35,219 nucleotides of DNA from Bacteroidia bacterium (GTDB lineage: Bacteria; Bacteroidota; Bacteroidia; B-17B0; Aurantibacillaceae), in the NCBI GenBank assembly GCA_025362575.1, contig JANYIQ010000275.1, positions 1-35,219 on the forward strand, written 5' to 3'. The notes beneath the pieces are model-generated. The model was given only the letters and a program-made list of their open reading frames with translations, was not told where the DNA came from and did no database searches. Positions 32,322-35,219 of this stretch are shown one piece after another. A program made the translations under genes and the position numbers. Position 1 is the first letter of the stretch. Each line of letters begins with the position of its first letter.

Positions 32322-33380
32322 ATGAAAACGATTTTACTAATAGAAGACAATAGAGAGATGCGCGAGAATACATCTGAAATTCTTGAACTTTCCAATTATA
32401 AAGTATTTACTGCCGAAAACGGCAAGATTGGTGTTGAAAAAGCACAAAAGGAAAAACCGGATCTGATCATTTGTGATATTATGATGCCGGTGCTTGATGG
32501 TTATGGAGTTCTTCATTTGCTTTCGAAGAACAAAGAAACCTCAAACATCCCTTTCATTTTTCTTTCCGCTAAGGCTGAACGAAGTGATTTCCGTAAAGGC
32601 ATGGAAATGGGAGCCGATGATTATGTAACAAAACCATTTGATGACATTGAACTACTGAATGCCATAGAAAGCCGTTTAAAAAAAGCGGAACTCATGAAAA
32701 AGGAATATGATAAAAGTGCCGAAGGTTTTGATAATTTCATTAAAGAGGTAAAAAGCATTGAGCCCTTAAAAAAATTGTCGCAGCAGCATGATACCACATT
32801 AGTAAAGAAAAAGCAGGTTGTTTACAACGAAGGAAATTTACCTAAAGTTGTTTATTTCATTAAAAAAGGGAAGATCAAAACTTTTAAAACAAATGAACTT
32901 GGTAAAGAATTAATAAATGGACTTTATAACGAAGGTGATTTTTTCGGATATCTTTCTTTGCTTGAAGATGGTAAATATTCTGATACTGCCGTAACACTTG
33001 AAGATTGCGAGATCAGCATGATCCCAAAGGAAGATTTCTTCGCATTGGTTTATAAAAGCCCGGAAGTGTCGCGTAAATTCATTAATATTTTATCGAATAA
33101 TATTCTTGAGCGCGAGGAACAGTTAATTAAACTGGCCTATAATTCCGTAAGAAAGCGTGTGGCAGAGGCACTTGTGACCTTATACAATAAATATAAAAAG
33201 GAAGGTGATAAAACCTTCAGTATAAACATCTCGCGTGAAGATCTTGCCAATATTGTTGGAACAGCTACAGAGACCGTAATTCGTACTTTAAGTGATTTTA
33301 AGGACGAAAAGTTAATTGAAATAGCAGGTAGCACCATTTCAATTACCAATTACGACAAGCTGGCAAACATGAAAAACTAA
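32322..33380 (+). CDS. Response regulator with CRP/FNR-type effector and DNA-binding domains
   Basis: The 352-residue protein fuses a receiver to a CRP/FNR-type regulator. Residues 1-120 are the receiver with acidic pocket IEDN, phosphorylation site D52 (CDIMMP) and K104 (TKPF). Residues about 150-262 are a cNMP-binding-type beta-roll (VVYNEGNLPKVVYFIKKG, GDFFGYLSLLEDG) with no Cys for an iron-sulfur cluster as in FNR. Residues 276-347 are a winged helix of the Crp type. Its recognition helix, TATETVIRTLSDF, has E317 and R321 where CRP and FNR use Glu and Arg to read TGA. The protein therefore should bind TGA-N6-TCA, the palindrome found at eight promoters here. It is co-transcribed with the kinase and is probably its partner. 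A ligand for the beta-roll is unknown. Confidence 0.93.
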   Translation: MKTILLIEDNREMRENTSEILELSNYKVFTAENGKIGVEKAQKEKPDLIICDIMMPVLDGYGVLHLLSKNKETSNIPFIFLSAKAERSDFRKGMEMGADDYVTKPFDDIELLNAIESRLKKAELMKKEYDKSAEGFDNFIKEVKSIEPLKKLSQQHDTTLVKKKQVVYNEGNLPKVVYFIKKGKIKTFKTNELGKELINGLYNEGDFFGYLSLLEDGKYSDTAVTLEDCEISMIPKEDFFALVYKSPEVSRKFINILSNNILEREEQLIKLAYNSVRKRVAEALVTLYNKYKKEGDKTFSINISREDLANIVGTATETVIRTLSDFKDEKLIEIAGSTISITNYDKLANMKN

Positions 33381-33401
33381 AACCTTACCTATAGGTTTTA
33401 G
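33372..33401 (-). terminator. Hairpin overlapping both convergent stop codons
   Basis: CTAAAACCT (33377-33385) pairs perfectly with AGGTTTTAG (33393-33401) over a 7-base loop. Five T follow on the minus strand, so it should terminate the ChaN-like gene; on the plus strand no T-run follows. Confidence 0.65.
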
Positions 33402-34251
33402 TCATATTAGATGGAGTGCAGATCACGAAATCACCGGCTCCAACCGCTCCTTCTTCCAGCTTACTAATGTCTTTTTGTTCGGTTGAGGAAATTACCATGA
33501 TCTTAAGATCGGGAATCTGTTGTTTAAGATACCATTCTATGGCCTGGTGATTATTGCTGTGATAAGCTCCTTCGTAGTGTAGAAAAGTTTTACCCTTGCT
33601 CCAGTTCTTCAGAATAAAATAAGCCATTGTAGCATCTTTATATGCCTGAGATTTTGGAAGATTTTCGCCGCCATGTCCACCGGCGTTCTCAAAAATATCT
33701 TTATAGCATTTTAAATTTCCGTCGTATTTAATAGGGTATGGAGCGATCCATTTTTTTGCTTCAACATCAATACTGTCCAAAGATGCTTCTCCTCTTGAAT
33801 ATACCATGTTCGCGTACCGGCGAGGAATATTGGACGCAACAAATTTCAATTTATTGGTCTTCGCAAAATCCAGAAGGGGTTTGTAATCAGTGGCAAAATT
33901 AGTCCATAATTTCACCTCATCTTTGAGCGTTTTTTCGGATACTCTGCCTGCTAAATATTCATTGAGGGCAATCTGATCATCTGCTTCAAACATTTCAGCG
34001 CCAAGTACCAGATTTTCTTTTTTATCTGCGTACAGGTCCTGCGTTAACTCCTTCTGTAACCAATGACAAATAGGATTATCATGAAGTTCACCGAAAAGAA
34101 TGATATCCGCTTTTTTGGCCTCAGTTAAAAGCAGTGCATAATTCGTTTTTTTTCCGCTGATGTCAAACAGGGAATAAGCGTCTTTACCGGTATCGGCAGT
34201 TCTGAAACTCATCAAACCGATAAGTGCAGAGATAAGAAATAATTTCTTCAT
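33385..34251 (-). CDS. ChaN-like haem/iron-associated exported protein
   Basis: The 288-residue protein starts with a signal peptide (MKKLFLISALIGLMSFRTA). It shows the ChaN family mark ILFGELHDNPICHWLQ near 52-67, with LGAEMFEADDQ and LKFVASNIPRRYANM further on. ChaN of Campylobacter binds a haem pair and is iron-regulated; the family (cofactor/haem-binding uptake, TIKI-like fold) is known for the GEXHDxxxxH pattern seen here. Unlike many relatives there is no lipobox Cys, so it is probably free in the periplasm or secreted. It is convergent with the response regulator gene (hairpin 33372-33401) and has no clear -7 element upstream. A protease-like TIKI function is the other possibility. Confidence 0.8.
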   Translation of the reverse strand: MKKLFLISALIGLMSFRTADTGKDAYSLFDISGKKTNYALLLTEAKKADIILFGELHDNPICHWLQKELTQDLYADKKENLVLGAEMFEADDQIALNEYLAGRVSEKTLKDEVKLWTNFATDYKPLLDFAKTNKLKFVASNIPRRYANMVYSRGEASLDSIDVEAKKWIAPYPIKYDGNLKCYKDIFENAGGHGGENLPKSQAYKDATMAYFILKNWSKGKTFLHYEGAYHSNNHQAIEWYLKQQIPDLKIMVISSTEQKDISKLEEGAVGAGDFVICTPSNMTKTYR

Positions 34252-34294
34252 GTCGCTAAAGTAAGAATAATCCTCTTTAATTCTTTATTAAAAC

Positions 34295-34359
34295 TGAGAA
34301 AAGTCATCTTAATAAATGAGGTCACTCATACAAAAGTGGCCCCAGGATCAATATTTTTG
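34295..34359 (+). promoter_or_regulatory. Predicted promoter of the second Usp gene with two CRP/FNR-type sites
   Basis: TATTTTTG (34352-34359) is a full -7 match, predicting a start at 34364. TGAGGTCACTCA (34317-34328, centre 34322.5) is at -41.5 and TGAGAAAAGTCA (34295-34306, centre 34300.5) at -63.5. The leader to ATG 34466 would be 102 bases, the longest of the set. Confidence 0.75.
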
Positions 34360-34465
34360 GTTTGCCGTTTAATTAGGGCCATTGGGGCTTGAATGAAGAT
34401 CATGAAATGGGAATTTAATTTATCGGATAATTAATCATTTATAAAGAGTTCAATAAAAAAAACTT

Positions 34466-35219
34466 ATGAATACTATTTTAGCTCCAACCGATTTTTCAAA
34501 GAATGCATCCAACGCATTAAATTATGCGATTGCGTTCGCATCTGCACAAAAGGCTAAATTACTTTTGTATCACTCTTTTTTGGTGAATTACGAGGATTCA
34601 GATTATCCGGAGAATACCCTTGTAGAAATGAAAGCAGAGGCATACAAAAAACTCCGCAATTTAAGTCTGCGGGTTGCCAAAGTTAAAGGTTTGGAATGTG
34701 ATTATTATTGCATGGAAGGTGCAACAGTTAAAAGTATTCTGGATACTGCAAAGGAAAGGAATGTCAGTATGATTATTATGGGCACCAAGGGTGAGAGCGA
34801 TATTGCCTCGGCGGTATTTGGAAGTAATGCGGCTGCCGTTGTTGCCCAGGCCGAATGCCCTGTTATTGCAGTACCTGAAGGAGCTACTTTTTCACCACTT
34901 AAAAAGATAACGTTTGCAACCAATTATAATAATAGTGATCTCAATATTTTAAGAACCCTGGTTTCCATTGCAGAACCATTTCATGCGCAGCTGAACATTG
35001 TTCACATTGCCGGTAAAGATGAATCACCATTAAGTGAAGTGGAGCAGATGGAAAATTTCATGAAGAAAGTTCTGAAAAAAATAGATTACAATAATACCTC
35101 TTTTCAAATGCTGAATTCTGATGATATTGAACAAGAGCTTTTAGAGTATCTGGATGCAGGTTCGGCAGACATGCTTGTTATGTCTACTCATAAACGCAGC
35201 TTTTGGGAGAAGATTTTCA
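34466..35219 (+). CDS. Universal stress protein with two UspA domains, cut by window edge
   Basis: The frame runs from ATG 34466 off the right edge, 251 codons so far. The first Usp domain begins MNTILAPTDFSKNASNALNY and has the nucleotide loop MGTKGESDIASAVFGSN (about 93-109) and CPVIAVP. The second begins KKITFATNYNNSDLNILRTL (about 149) and reaches LVMSTHKRSFWEKIF at the edge, so only some 20 to 30 residues should be missing. It is a diverged relative of the Usp at 9854-10672; both have the same promoter design with two CRP/FNR-type sites. Usp genes are well-known targets of FNR-like control under oxygen limitation. Confidence 0.92.
   Translation, partial: MNTILAPTDFSKNASNALNYAIAFASAQKAKLLLYHSFLVNYEDSDYPENTLVEMKAEAYKKLRNLSLRVAKVKGLECDYYCMEGATVKSILDTAKERNVSMIIMGTKGESDIASAVFGSNAAAVVAQAECPVIAVPEGATFSPLKKITFATNYNNSDLNILRTLVSIAEPFHAQLNIVHIAGKDESPLSEVEQMENFMKKVLKKIDYNNTSFQMLNSDDIEQELLEYLDAGSADMLVMSTHKRSFWEKIF

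Noticed and set aside
34281-34328. Use of the 34322.5 palindrome by the ChaN-like gene on the minus strand
   Set aside because: The bases at the required -7 place (34293-34286) read TTTTAATA, which does not fit TAnnTTTG.
1-35219. tRNA, rRNA, CRISPR arrays, insertion sequences, phage or integrase genes
   Set aside because: None of their sequence marks was seen on either strand; gene order looks like an ordinary chromosomal core and accessory mix.

Overview
The window reads as a chromosomal segment of a heterotrophic member of the Bacteroidota. Evidence: promoters carry the Bacteroidota -7 element TAnnTTTG; the cbb3 oxidase has fused CcoN-CcoO and a single-haem CcoP; the metal-efflux RND pump is fused to its own TolC-like channel; and a large exported protein rich in GGxTW repeats has the look of type IX secretion cargo. 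I see no tRNA, rRNA, insertion sequence, CRISPR array or phage gene. No stretch over 300 bases lacks a gene.

Layout. 1-2280 (minus): a repeat-rich exported protein cut by the left edge. 2543-9857 (plus): a metal-homeostasis operon: small exported protein, CzcA/CusA-type RND-TolC fusion, lipoprotein adaptor, VIT/CCC1-type transporter, and a lipoprotein with two haem c motifs. 9854-10672 (minus): tandem universal stress protein. 10762-15501 (minus): hmgA, hppD, an unknown membrane protein and a CstB-like persulfide dioxygenase/rhodanese. 15587-16021 (minus): thioredoxin-like protein. 16137-18153 (minus): paaABC. 18269-18496 (plus): small DUF2892-type membrane protein. 18476-27345 (minus): one long operon ccoS-ccoNO-ccoQ-ccoP-ccoG-ccoH-safE-like-PLP decarboxylase-hemN. 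27454-29868 (minus): ccoI. 30096-30846 (minus): two small unknown proteins. 31125-33380 (plus): a soluble PAS histidine kinase and a response regulator whose output is a CRP/FNR-type domain. 33385-34251 (minus): ChaN-like protein. 34466-35219 (plus): a second universal stress protein, cut by the right edge.

The main discovery is regulatory. Eight promoters carry a CRP/FNR-type palindrome TGA-N6-TCA whose centre lies exactly 36.5 bases upstream of the last base of the -7 element (strong element in seven, weak in one). This is the class II activator position, -41.5 from the predicted start of transcription. Five also carry a second copy exactly 22 bp further upstream (-63.5). The set comprises ccoS (whole cbb3 operon through hemN), ccoI, both universal stress proteins, the 30846 gene pair, paaABC, hmgA-hppD and the DUF2892 gene. 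Promoters of the metal operon and of the thioredoxin gene have a good -7 element but no palindrome, so they act as internal controls.

The kinase and response regulator inside the same region are the natural candidate controllers. The kinase PAS domain has a His at the place of the FixL haem ligand. The regulator's recognition helix has the Glu and Arg (E317, R321) that CRP and FNR use to read TGA/TCA. The proposal is a compact FixL-FixJ-FixK-like circuit in which the FixJ receiver and FixK DNA-binding output are one protein, controlling low-oxygen respiration, stress proteins and oxygen-consuming aromatic catabolism. That link is inference; motif positions and gene content are directly visible.
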